A stretch of DNA of 64,000 nucleotides from Dasyornis broadbenti (lineage: Eukaryota; Chordata; Aves; Passeriformes; Dasyornithidae): positions 720,547 through 784,546 of the forward strand of contig VZRN01005891.1 in assembly GCA_013397935.1 (NCBI GenBank), read 5' to 3'. The notes beneath the pieces are model-generated. The model saw only the letters and a program-made list of their open reading frames with translations, had not been told where the DNA came from and did no database searches. Positions 1-12,332 of the stretch are shown here, in pieces. Within the stretch, counting starts at the first letter, position 1. Each line of letters begins with the position of its first letter. The translations under genes and the position numbers were made by a program.

Positions 1-3000
1 TAACAGCGCCTGGATGGCAAACAGAAACACATCCAACTGCCAGACCTGACACACGAACAGAGCAAAGCAGCTCTGCTGAGCCACACAGGGATGGGAGCAC
101 ACACAAATCATGATTCTGGGAAAAGTCCTTCAGCCACAGCCAGGGCAGAGGCCATTGATGAGGACACTTGGAACCGCAGAGCCTCAGCTGCAGTGGAAAC
201 TTTGTGAAATCTTAACCTGTTATGGCACCTCAAAGGGAGATACTTCGTGTGAGCATTCCAAGCACAACGCTTCTGCTGTTTCTGGGAAAGTCCCTGAAGG
301 AAGAACGAGCTCCTTTTGCCTGGAGTCATTATAAATTTTCACAAAAAATTTACTTTAAGATAAGGATATTTTTTTACTTTTTCCAGGATACTTTTTGCTT
401 TCAGATAAGGCAAATGCTGTGGGGCAAGGAGACAAAAATACAAACAGGTTTAGTTTTCATGATAACCTGCCTGATTTTGAGATAACTTCGTAAGTTCATG
501 CCCATTGAGTATAAATATGGATTGGATGGAGAGCCAGGAAAAGAGTGTGGGTGATGTGAGGAGGGAAAGGGAAGACTATTCATGATGAGAGCTGGAGACC
601 GTGTCGGGCTTTGCAGGTGAGCTGACTAACTGCACAGGAAAACCAGGACTACCTGAGCAGTGCTTTGGCTTCAGACACATGAGAAGCAAAGCTGCGCTTG
701 GATACAACCACCTAGAGAAAGGGTTTGTCTGAAAGGGAGGGAAAAGCAAATAAGATTTGTGTAAGCGAGCAGCAGAACATGTGTCCAAATATCACATCCT
801 CTCCCCAGCCTCAGCATCACATCCTGGGCACAGGAGCATCTTCATTATTTTGGGAATAGGGGAGAAGATGAATAAGCACATTAGAAAACTAATGAAGGCA
901 GTTATCAAATTATGAAGTTAATTTACCTCGACCAACCCTCTGGTAGCCTGCAATCCAAGATCAGGGCAGCTTTTGGTGGTCTCTTTTCCTCAGGGTGTCA
1001 CAGCTGGATCTCACAGCTGGATCTGGCCCAAGTGGGGCATCTCTACTGCCATGAGCTGTAGTCACTTCCTTCACCATCCAGCCAGGCAGAACAAGCAGGA
1101 TTTGTATTTTCTTAGCCAGGGAATCTCTAAATGTGGGTTACCTGCCCTGGGCTCGCTGCCCTTCTCCTGGAGCACACAGGGAGTGTGAGAGCCTCTCTGC
1201 AGTGAAGCCACTCAGGCCCACCCAGCTGCCTCTGCCATGGTTCTGTGCCTTTCTGACCATCTTCCCTCTCCTCCCAAAGAAAGAACTGGAGGCAAATCCA
1301 GCAGCAAGGAGATAAGGAGGCTTTGCATCAGGGTCTGCATTCCCTAAGTCCCAAGAGCTCAAAAGCTTTCAGCTGTATCCTATTAACATCTTTTCCTTGT
1401 CAGACATCCCTTGATGAGAACAGGGTATGACAGGAGGGGAGAAAGAAGGAAATTACATAAGCAAAACAAAAGTGTAATTAAATTCCTTCTGCAGATGAGC
1501 AGATCAGGTCTTGGTAGTAACTTTTCTTCTTTCTGGCACATTCCGGAGTGTTCTTTAAGGAATTCTTTGCTAAATGAAGCTCAGAGGGCAGGTTAAGGCT
1601 TCCTTTTTCCAAGGGGTGGCAAATGTCTGATCTCTTCTTTTCACTCCCACTGTTTCATGCCATTTGCACCAATGTAATCATTGACTGGGTGAAGCACAGA
1701 GTGTAAGTTCTTTTCAAGGCTCTGCAATGAAAGCACCAAGGCCCTGGCTGAATTATGCAGGATGAACACTTCCACTCAGAGCCAGCCTCCCTGGGGTGTA
1801 GTCCAGGGCTGTCGTAGCAACTGCTCACAGCAGTGACAAAATGCCAGCTGACTGATACTGTGAGTGTTCCTCGGGCACCTCATCAATCACAGCTTAAGCC
1901 TTTCCCAGTGAGTAACTTAGGAAAACAAGGCCATTCCTCCTGCTCATCCTGCTCTGAAGATTTCCACTGGCTCCATTATTCTGGGTCGCTGACAGATGCT
2001 TTGTTTCTCCCCTTGTACAACTTGTGGGTACAAACTACTTTTGATTTAGCACCCAGATTAAGTCCTTACCCCATCTTGATTTTCTAATTGGAAAAAGCCT
2101 GAGGCAAATTCAACGAAAATTGTCCCTGATTCCTTCTCTCAAAATAAAGCTGTGACATTTTTAAGAAGCACACAGAGGATGTCGAGGGTGAGGTGTTTTT
2201 GACACTGCCTGGAGAAGAAAGACTGTGAGATCCTGATGAGGACACAAAGTAACGTCCCACTGAGCGGCTCTGCTTTTGTTCAAGGTTACTGGGCAGAACA
2301 AACTGAAAATACTCCTTGCAGTGGGACAGTAGATCAACTCCAGATATTTTACCTGCAGGCAGAATATCACCCTGATATTCCTGGAGTGCTTAAAGTGATC
2401 GAGAAAAACTCAAGAGGCTACATCCAGTTAAAACAGATTAGATCTTCTTCAAAATAAAATGCAAATTACTGAACTGCAACAGGCCTCCACATCCCATGTC
2501 CAATGAGAACAATACTTTTGCTCACTTTCTGACAACTTATTTGCAATATGTGCAACCTGAGACAATGCAAGGACACTTGGAAAGGTGCTGAAATAGTAAT
2601 TCAAATTCATAATCTGATTGCTCACATGGAAATGTTACCATCCCTTTCAGATGCTTTGGCTATGAAATTCTGGCAAGCAAATTATCCAAAAATTCTTCAA
2701 GACTCAAAATTAATTCCATTCCTTCTTAAAAAAAAATTATGCCTCATTTTCTCTCGGTATTTTTACCAGCTGAAAGATATGCCTTATTGGGGAGGGGGGG
2801 GCACAAAAAAGGAAGCACCAAGGTTTTAAAGAAATTGTGAACTTCCTTGCAAGCTGGAGAGAAAAGAAAGGAAGTGAATCTTTCAACTCAGAAATGTAAG
2901 GTAGACAGCAAATCCCCAGCATTTAAACCAGCAAAGACTACATAATGGTGCAATCAAGGTTACTGCATTGACAGTTTTATTTCTCAAATTTTAATTTGAT

Positions 3001-3763
3001 AACATTTAGCAGAGGTTTCAGAAAGTATTTGTTTATATGGAGGTTTATCTTACTTCTAAGGTCCTTGATTATTTTGTTGGGTTTGGGGCTGGGTTTTTTT
3101 TTAGCCAATAGGAAAATGACAGTGATAGTTTAAAAAGAAAAATCTGTAGTTATAGCTACAGTAGAGGAAAACTGTCTCTGAATACCATTTAATTTCCATG
3201 ACAGAGTTATTTCTGAAATCCAGACTCCAAAAACTATCAATTTAATGCACTAGATGGATTTGCATGCATTTAAATTCATGACTTCAAATAGTAACAACTG
3301 TGCTATCCAAAATTAACACTCCCTCACTCCATTCACTCATTACCATTTCACTGACCCCTGTTAAGGGCTATCGGTGTTTTCCCAGGCTGAGGAAGTGATT
3401 TACTTCAGTGATCCCAGAGAGGGGGAACTACCAAGTTCTGCCTTCCTTGCCCTACTTTAACACCTTCCCAAGCTTCAGGGAGGAGCAGTTCCTCATCTGA
3501 GAGGTTTCAGCCCCTGAGCAGTGGCACACACCCCACAGCCTCTGTGGGAACAGGGGCTGCTCAGCTTCACCACAGCAGCTCTGGGTAACGTGACCACCAC
3601 AGAGGGATTTCCCAATGAATTGGCCACAGAGATAACTGGGGTTACTTATGGAGGCATTGAGGATGGAAGGGGATGGCTCCACCAACAGCACAGATTCCTG
3701 AAGGACACAGATTCTGGGACCTCTGTACCCTGTGCTTTGGGAGGACAGTGTCCATGCAGTCAC
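1..3763. other. Intergenic, no gene recognised
   Basis: AT-rich unique sequence. Open frames are short and show no family resemblance. There is a 14 bp tandem duplication (CACAGCTGGATCT) near 1000-1030 and a G-run at about 2790. Confidence 0.7.
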
Positions 3764-4166
3764 ATGGATGGATGGGTGGGTGGGTGGATGAAGGGATGAA
3801 GGGATGAAGGGATGAAGGGATGGATGGATGGATGGATGGATGGATGGATGGATGGATGGATGGATGGATGGAGGGATGGATGGATGGATGGATGGATGGA
3901 TGGATGGATGGATGGATGGATGGATGGATGGATGGATGGATGGATGGATGCATGGATGCATGGATGCATGGATGCATGGATGCATGGATGGATGCATGGA
4001 TGGAGGGATGGGTGGATGGAGGGATGGAGGGATGGAGGGATGGAGGGATGGATGGATGGATGGATGGATGGATGGATGGATGGATGGATGGATGGATGGA
4101 TGGATGGATGGATGGATGGATGGATGGATGGATGGATGGATGGATGGATGGATGGATGGATGGATG
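3764..4166. repeat. (ATGG)n tetranucleotide array, 403 bp
   Basis: Nearly pure ATGG units, with three kinds of variant block: ATGAAGGG near the start, an ATGC/ATGG alternation around 3950-4000, and ATGGAGGG units around 4002-4050. Because four is not a multiple of three and the units lack stops, long frames are open on both strands; these are not genes. Confidence 0.98.
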
Positions 4167-4530
4167 ACTGCACAGCCACAGACTTTATTAACTGTGGCAG
4201 TGACTAACGAGCCCATGGCCAGCCCATTTTACCCACAGCTTCTGGGGTTTATGCTAAAAACTGCACATGCAATTTCTTAATCCCTGCACTCAACAGCTCA
4301 CCCCTGAAAGCAGCCAGGTCCCTGCGTGCTGTCCAGTGCGATTCCAGGGAACTGAGCAGGTCCCAGGGAACTGAGCAGGTCCCAGGGAGCAGACACAGCC
4401 ATCCTGGCATGCTCGGCAGGAGCCTGTGCACATCTTTTGTGCCCATCCATCCCCAGGGACAGGGATGGCTTTCCAAAGCCTGTCTTCTGGTCTGAGCTGT
4501 ACTATAAACAACAGTGGTTCCAGGGGAAAA

Positions 4531-4561
<31 letters not shown>

Positions 4562-7500
4562 GAAAAAAAAAGATGACGCATTAAAGCATTTCTGTACTTT
4601 TAAAGAACGGCTAAGTAATGACATGAATTAAAATTGCTAAATGGGTTATGGTTCTCTGCAGTGAAGTAGAGAAATGTCAGTCTGTGGAAACAGCAGGACT
4701 TGTTATAGTTGGAAATTCAAATGGAATTTTTGTTTGGATAGAGTTGGCTTTGGAGAAAACAGTTTAAAAACGCTTTATATGTCTTTCCCTAAAACTAAGA
4801 TTATACTTGATCTGTTATGTAAAAAATATTTTGTCCAAGAGTCAAACTAGCAGCAGCATATTTCTTTTAGAAAAAATAATAATTCAGAGCTACAATTGAA
4901 TCATGGTACATTATCACTCCCATCAAATCCTGATAATAATTTTTATTGTCAGTAGCAGCAGCAAATGATTTCCCATCTTAGCGGCAGAGGACAGGCAGCT
5001 TACGTGATCCAAACAATTGCCAGTAACATGCACAAAAGCAAGGAAAAAGCATTATCCAGATTACTAAACCAGCAACCTGCTGTAACAAGTTTATATAGTA
5101 GAACCTGTAGAAATATTCATTTATCTCTTCACTTAATGCAGTGTCTAGTACATGAAAGTGATACTTTGCACCATCTTATTTACTACAGGCAAGAAGGTTA
5201 ATGCAGGAGAACATATTAAAGGTCATTTCCATTCTTTGAAATAATTAAGTGTAGCACTTGTAGAATCCTTTTGAGGAGATTTGCAATGGAAAATGCTTTT
5301 AAATAACTCCACAGGTAACTGCATTAAAATAAATCCTCAGACAGTGGAGGCTGGACAAAGAACTTGGAATAAAACAGCAGCCCCCATTTGAGAGAGTCCC
5401 AAGGTGCCTTGAGTTTCTCAACCAGCAGTGCCCACTGCACACCCTTTTGTTCCATGGCTCTTGTAGGCCCAATAGGAGCATTTCTATGTGCTTGTAACTA
5501 CATTAATTCAAGATTTCCATATTGGAACAAACCTCTAGTGGACTGGAAACACAACATATTCTGCACTGGCATTTAACCAGATCTGTCAATGGTTCCAAAA
5601 ATAGTGAGGCCATTAAAGGGAAGCTCTCTAAACATGAGCAGGAATCAAGCTGAAAACCCCAGTGGTGTTGGACCCAGAAACTCCTTTTCTCATCTTGCAG
5701 AAAAGGTTTGGTTCCTTTGGGGCAGAAAGAGCTACCAGAACTCAACAACCAGCACAAGAGAAGCTGGGTCTGAAACTGGTGAGGGAGACCCCAGGCAAGC
5801 CCAGCACCACTGGCATGGCTGGAGCACTGTTTTCTGCCTCCCTTTGGCAGGGCATATTTTTGTTCGATGGGGCACTTTTAAGAAATTGGTTTTTAAAGCT
5901 CTTAGTTCAGTGTTGTCTCCTCGCCAGATAAGATAGCTAAAATAGACAAAGCTGACGATAATGAGAGCGATGCACGGAAAAGGGGGGGAAAGCAAAGAGG
6001 AGGCTCCTGTATCTGAATCAGCAGTTGCAACACACGTGGCAGGAATCGCTGAGGTTCCACATGCAGGAAGCACAGGAGTGGCAAGCACATCTTCCCTAAA
6101 TTAGGTCATAAGAGGAGCAATGGGTTGTGTCAAAATTATTAGATGGAGAAGCTCCAGCTCTGTAACATTTTGGTGTCTTTTTTAACGCTGGCAGCTACAG
6201 GGACACCGCTGTGCTTGAATTACACCAGGTGACATTCTCAAAGCAGTGACAAGCTCATAAACACCACAAATCTGCTCCCCAGCTCCACTGAAACGCTTCA
6301 GCAGCCTCGAGCTGCCCACAGGGACAGCGTGAGCCCAGCAAAGCCCTGGTAGTGCTCACTGGGCACCAGCGCCCAGCAAAGAGGTGAACTACAAACAGTT
6401 TATCAAGAGCGGGCAGGGATGAGGTTCAGCTTGGTAAATCTTTTTGTTTTGTTAATTTATCACTTTTCATACTCAACACCCACCTGCTTCTACGTAAAAG
6501 CCATGAAGCCCAAATGGAAAAGCCGAAGTGATGGGAGCTGTCACCATGTTCTTTAAACATCCTTAAGCTGTTGGCACTGGTGGAGTCAGCAGATCCATGA
6601 GTGCTGCCTGCTCATTCATCCTCACACCTACACCCCTCCCTGTGCAGAGCAGCAGGGTCTCTAGCCATGCCCACAGTGCCTTTGAGGGCAGGGCAACCCT
6701 CTAAAGAGAGGGGCAGGATGCTATTGAAAGGCTTCTCCTTCCAGCACAAGTCACCGTGGTCAAACATCAGGGATATTTTCCTGCTGAACTCTGCTGTCAG
6801 CTACAGGCTGTAATTCCTACCCTTGGACACATTACAAGCATAATGGAGAACACATAAATGAATGCACAAGCATTACAGATATTTATATGCATCCTGCTGG
6901 TGAGAGATCATGCCTATAATTCATATGTGGTAAAGCCACAAAATTATGAAGGTCTTCCTAGCACAGCCGTTCATAATCCAACGGGAATCCATTACATTTT
7001 TATTTCTCGTGCTACAAGAGGCAATTTATGACTGTCTGTATTTCACATTGTGTTTTAGAGGTGATGATAATGTAAAAGCAGCCTGACCTCAAAATGGAAT
7101 AACTGATTGAAGCAAAGAACTGTTGCACAAAATGTATGCTTGGTTTCTTAGAGAAATAAGCAACCACAGCTTTTTTAAATTTTGGTACAGAACTCACTAT
7201 TTTAGAAAAATATTTTTGTCAAATTTATCACTTTTGGGGGGTCGTTTAATTTCATTTTCCTTTTAGGCACAGAGATGCAAGTTTTATTTGATTTTCTTAA
7301 TTGCAACCAAACATACAAATTTAGGCTAATTCAGAAACCTTCAAATAGCCCATTCTGTAGTCTCTCAGTCTGGTCCTATCAAGCTGCTTTGTGGTCAATA
7401 TTGAGCAGTTCTCAGCCCAAATGGAAATTTCAAGACTGTTACTATTTATCTACTTCCTTTTTGTGTTGTGAGAGATAAGCTTTTAGTGCATTTACATGTA

Positions 7501-10500
7501 TTTTTACTGTTGTGACATCACTAAAAGAGGCCAAGAATTAATGTCAGAGTTGTCACACCTAATTACACACAACTTGATGGGTTTGAGTTGTACTTACTCC
7601 TACTTAGAAATGAAATAGCATTTGTGATAACAACTGTCCTTTGTCCCCTGCAAAAGTGTTCCTTCAGCATTGCTGTTATTGTGGGGTTTGTTATTATTTC
7701 TAGGGATAAGTGTTCCATTACATCCATTCGATTTCTTAACAGCAATATAATTTTGTTCATACCTTTGCAAACTAACCTCATTTTCATTTTCAGATTCTCA
7801 AGACGCCAGTATTAAGGATAGCATTGTGATATTCTAGTAACAGTTTTCTAAAAGCTGTAAATTCTCTTCTCTCTTGAAGGGCTGCCTTTCTGGGGCCAGG
7901 AGTATTTCGGAGCAGATCCATAAAAACTGACAGCTAGCTAAACTTTATACACCTCGACCTCACTAAGAGTTCTGCTTCACCTGCAGCAGAGCCATTTATA
8001 TTGGCATCATGTGTTACACAAGTCTGGCTGAAGTAAAATTACACTTAATAAGCCAGATTATATTTTAAAATAAGATGAAATAATGGCTGTAATATTTAAT
8101 GTGTCATTTAACTGCTACATTAATAGTAAATCCATCAGTAAAGATGACAGAGCTACAGTGATTTAGCAGTCACCAATCCAGACCATCAGAGCTTTATGTT
8201 AACACCAGCAAACAGCATTGTGGGACCAAGCCCTGTAATTTCTCAGATGGAAAATTACATTCTTGAGGTTCCTGGACAGTCACAACTACATGGAATTAAT
8301 TATGAGGCTACCCAAAATTAGTCAGGATACCAGAACACGGCTGTAGCAAGGCTAAAACATGATGCTGTTTTCCAGGTTTTAGTGGGATACCTCCTGATGG
8401 ACTATTTTAATTTTTTTAAATATCATTCTGACTGCACAGCATTTCACACTGAGAAACAGTGCTTTCTTCTTTTCATATTAAGCAAATATAACGTTGGGCA
8501 AAGGTGAAAATTATTTCCCACAGTCTGATGCCTGAATTGCAGCTCAGCTTCTGAATATTTCAGGAATGTCAGCCTCAAGCTCTCTTTGTTCACCAAGGAA
8601 AACTGCCCAAACAGCCTCCTTTTCATGGAAAGGCAACAGCTTGAGTTCCACCACGCCCTGTTGTCCCTTAATTCACTGAAGAGGCTGCCAGTCCAAGTTT
8701 AGCAAATGCTCCATGGCCCATGTGCGTGAAACCCCTTTTTCCTTGGCCACTGGACATTGTTCGCCGGCCACCAGGGAGAAGCTGCACGGCCCATTACAAA
8801 CATCCTGGGCCCTTTGGTCACTCAGATTAGAAACCCTCTAAAGATTACCCATGAGAACACTGGTTTACCATGATCTGCTTTGCGCTCTGTGCTTGGTGTG
8901 CTCTGTGGAAGCTTTCTGGACTGAAGCTGCAGCCCTGGTTTCAATCTTTAGCACTGACCTCTCCCAATAACTTCCACAGCCACTGTGCTCTGCTCAAAAA
9001 TTCAGTAGCCTCTGGCCACAGATAACCATCCACCAAGCAACCTTAAATGTTATCCTCTCAAGGCTGAAAAAGTGTGTTTAAGATTACTTTGGCTTTCAGG
9101 TCACATTCTTGCATCCTTCCTGAACTCCCGCTTCCCAGGAGATTCTGCCCGGTGATGGATTCAATGTGTTTTTCCTCCTGTTCTTTAAAGCTGGTTCATT
9201 CATCACACTAGGTGGGGTACATTTTTAAAGCACTGGAATGAGAGCTGGTCAGCACAAAACAGCATGTGTGAAAGGGAAAACCTGAAAGCAGAGCTGGGGT
9301 AGTACTGGGGAAGAGTCCAGAGAAAAGCACAAAAACCTCTCTTACCAGATCTTGTATCAAGCAGCTCACTGCCTCTCCCTCTCACAATCTCTCTAATCTC
9401 AACTGATGTTCCACTTGTTATCCTGCATTAAGGTTTACTCATATTAACCTGGAATAGAAACAAAAAATTTCAACATTTTCTCTCGTCTTTGTTGAGAGGA
9501 AGACATTGGGAAAGAAAACTGCTCCATAGCCAGCCTGGATTAGTGATGGCTACACAACGAACACAATGTCATAGACAGAAATTACTGTAAGTGTTTCTCC
9601 TGTAATTTTTAATAGACAATGACTTTTCGTCATATATATTCTCTGTACCTACACTCATCCACTTGGCTCTCCCAAATTACTGCCAAAGATCTTTAGAAAA
9701 CAAGATCAGCTTTCTCTGCAGCCAGAGCTGTGCGTGTCTTTATAAGATACATCTCACCATTTACTTTTCACATTACAACCAAAAGAAATTAGGATGTGAT
9801 TAACATGCGTCAAAAAAACAAAACTACCTCTAAGATTACTGAGGAAATCTCCTATTAAAACCAGATGGAATTAATGACAGGGTTTACCTTTGCACAGTAC
9901 AGAAATACATTCTTACTAGAAAGTCCTCAGTCATCGAAGATTTGGCTTTTGTAAGTCCAGCTGTGGGTTTGGGATAGGTCACAAAGGCCAGGGCATGGAG
10001 TTTTCATCTCTAGGGGCAGTCACTACTGCGCTGTGTGTGCATAAGCAAACCCACTGCTCAGAACTCAGGTTGTTAATACCCAACAAAATCACAGAACACA
10101 TTTTCAATTCAAACCTAAAAGCATCACTGCACTACAGGCATAGGAAAAAAAAAAGCCCTAGAGAGGAAATCTTTCTCCTGCTGTTGATTTTCATGGATCA
10201 CTAACCTACATGATCTGTTATTTAATCTGCCAGTGCTGTCACTGATTTTAATGGGCCAATGCTAATGATTCTTTTAAGCTGTCATTAAATATAGAAAAAA
10301 AAACCTGACAGACAGCTGTCACAGCCACAGAGGAGACACTACTCAGGAAGATGGGGTGTCTGAAGTCATATCAGCACACAGGGTGATTACCGCATCTTGG
10401 GCACAACAGCTCCTCAGGAGGGGGTTCCGATATAGGTAAGGTGAGACATAACCCTTATCTGTTGGAGGAAGCTGATTTACACAGCAAAGGGTATCCTGAA

Positions 10501-11762
10501 TCTCCTCCAAGATCTCCTATTTCTAAAATGCATTAGTTTTAAAATACAACACTAACACAGAAAAGCAATTTTCTCCTTTTCCTTACATTTTGCTTTGTTT
10601 CCCAATAGCCAGTTTCTGAAGTGTGGAAGAAAAACAACAATCCCAATAGAAAAAAGCCAACTTTAAAGGTACGAGTTTGCCATTCTACAGCAGTCTATAC
10701 CTTCTTACAGCAAAAGTCCAAACACAATGTGCTTCCTGTCCCAAGCTTTGTTACACAACGGAAATCCTTTCAACAGAAGCATAGATGGGTCAAAACATAC
10801 CACAACTACTGAATTCAGATAGAAAAAAAGTTCCCTTTCCCAACTATTATTCTATTCAAAGTGTATTTGAGAGCATTTAGTGGCACTCTGATTGCATCAA
10901 ACCTTCACCACAATTCCTGGGTCTAACTGAATGTCTTCCAAGAGCTAAGAAACGAGTTGGTTATTTTCTCTTCAGTAAAAATCTCCTCTTGTGACAGAGG
11001 AGAAGGGACACAAGCCATCCAATAAGTGAGCAGATGCAACAAATGCCATGGGAAATCCCAGATGGGACACTGGGCCTGCACAGCACCTCCCGCAATGCCC
11101 ACCCAGGGTCACGCTGGGTTTTCCTCAGTTTGATCTCCTGAGCTTCAGAGATCCTTTGGCCCTGCATATCCCCACAACCAGAGGAGGATGGAGGAAGCAG
11201 CACATGGCACAAGCAGCCTCCCTCGAGGGCTCGGGGAGTCCAGCACTGAATACAGCTCAGCAGCATCCTCCATGTATTTTTCTCTCTTTGCTGATGAAGT
11301 TCTTTGTGTGTTTGCATCATTTATACAACAGAAAGCAGCTCACACTGCATAATCCATACAGCAAAATGTTACCAACCCAATTAAAACCAAAACTCAGCTT
11401 CTGCTTTCCAGAAGATGAAGGTAGCAGTTGATTTTAAGTGGTAATAAAAGCCTTTAAAATCACCATTGTAGCTCTTACTACTTTCAAAAGATACCATTCC
11501 AAGTCATATCAACCTCTCATACTAAAGTCAAAATTCAGATTATCTTCCTCATTCTGGCAATACTGTTAAAGGAAATGGTACAATTCTTCCCACTATGGGG
11601 CACAGAGTTAGTCGTATTGTCATAAAATTTTGGGTCACAGATCAGGATCCAGAATGAAAAATCTAAGCCATCCTTAAAGAAATATGATCCACAAAAACTA
11701 GGAAATCAATACGAAAATCAATAGGAAATAATATTTGAGCAATTCACAGACAGACTTATTTC
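4167..11762. other. Intergenic, no gene recognised
   Basis: Apart from the A-rich tract at 4527-4571, I see no repeat, RNA gene or coding exon. 7.0-8.5 kb is particularly AT-rich. Confidence 0.65.
4527..4571. repeat. A-rich tract, 45 bp
   Basis: An A-run broken by two G residues. It could be a simple repeat or the tail of an old retrocopy. The sequence upstream has a short tandem repeat (ACTGAGCAGGTCCCAGGGA, about 4348-4390) but no gene fragment I recognise. Confidence 0.85.
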
Positions 11763-11930
11763 ACAGAATCATGGAATTGTTTAGGTTGGAAAAGACCTCT
11801 GAGACCATAAAGTCCAACCATTCCCCCAGCACTGCCAAGGCCACCATGTCCCCAAGAGCCACATCCACATGGCTTTGAACTCTTCCAGGGATGGGGACCC
11901 CATCTCTGTCCTGAGGAGCCCGTTCAGAAC
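11763..11930 (-). mobile_element. CR1 LINE 3' end, outer copy, first part
   Basis: Read on the minus strand, this is the 3' end of a CR1 element. On the plus strand it shows the characteristic AGAATCATGGAATTG, TAGGTTGGAAAAGACCTC and AAGTCCAACCA segments. The copy breaks off at 11930 inside the element and continues at about 12309 after a second CR1. Confidence 0.85.
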
Positions 11931-12308
11931 CCCAGAATCAATTAGATTCAAAAAGACCTCCAGGGCCATGGAGTCCAAGCTGTGCCCGATGCCCACCTTG
12001 TCCCCAGCCCAGAGCCCTGAGTGCCACGGCCAGGCTTTCCTTGGGCACCTGCAGGGATGGGGACTCCAAAGCTCCCTGGGCAGCCCCTGCCAAGGCCTGA
12101 GCACCCTTTCCATGGAGAAATTCCTGCTGCTGTCCAAGCTGAGCCTCCCCTGGCCCAGCCTGAGGCCGTTCCCTCTCCTCCTGTCCCTGTTCCCTGGCAG
12201 CAGAGCCCGACCCCCCCGGCTGCCCCCTCCTGTCAGGAGCTGTGCAGAGCCACAAGGTTCCCCCTGAGCCTCCATTGTTCCAGGATAAAGCTCCAGTTCT
12301 TCAGTTCC
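11931..12308 (-). mobile_element. CR1 LINE 3' end, nested copy
   Basis: This is a second CR1 3' end in the same orientation. It opens with AGAATCAATTAGATTC and AAAAGACCTCCAGGGCCATGGAG, and runs further into the element than the outer copy, to the CTGAGCCTCC...CCAGTTCTTCAG part. It is 5'-truncated, as is usual for CR1. The open frames across it are chance. Confidence 0.8.
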
Positions 12309-12332
12309 AGTGCTTGACCACCCTTTAATCAA
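12309..12332 (-). mobile_element. CR1 LINE, outer copy, remainder
   Basis: TTCCAGTGCTTGACCACCCT matches the CR1 segment that should directly follow the GAGCCCGTTC end at 11930. This indicates that the outer element was split by the nested one. Confidence 0.6.

Noticed and set aside
3452..4280. Long open frames of up to 254 codons on both strands rich in His-Pro-Ser-Ile or Met-Asp-Gly-Trp
   Set aside because: They are only the reading of the ATGG tetranucleotide array; no unique protein sequence supports them.
4200..4571. Possible processed pseudogene ending in the A-rich tract
   Set aside because: No recognisable gene sequence or flanking target duplication before the A tract.
11781..12332. 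183-codon minus-strand and 132-codon plus-strand frames
   Set aside because: They lie wholly in two CR1 3' ends and do not match the CR1 reverse transcriptase frame.
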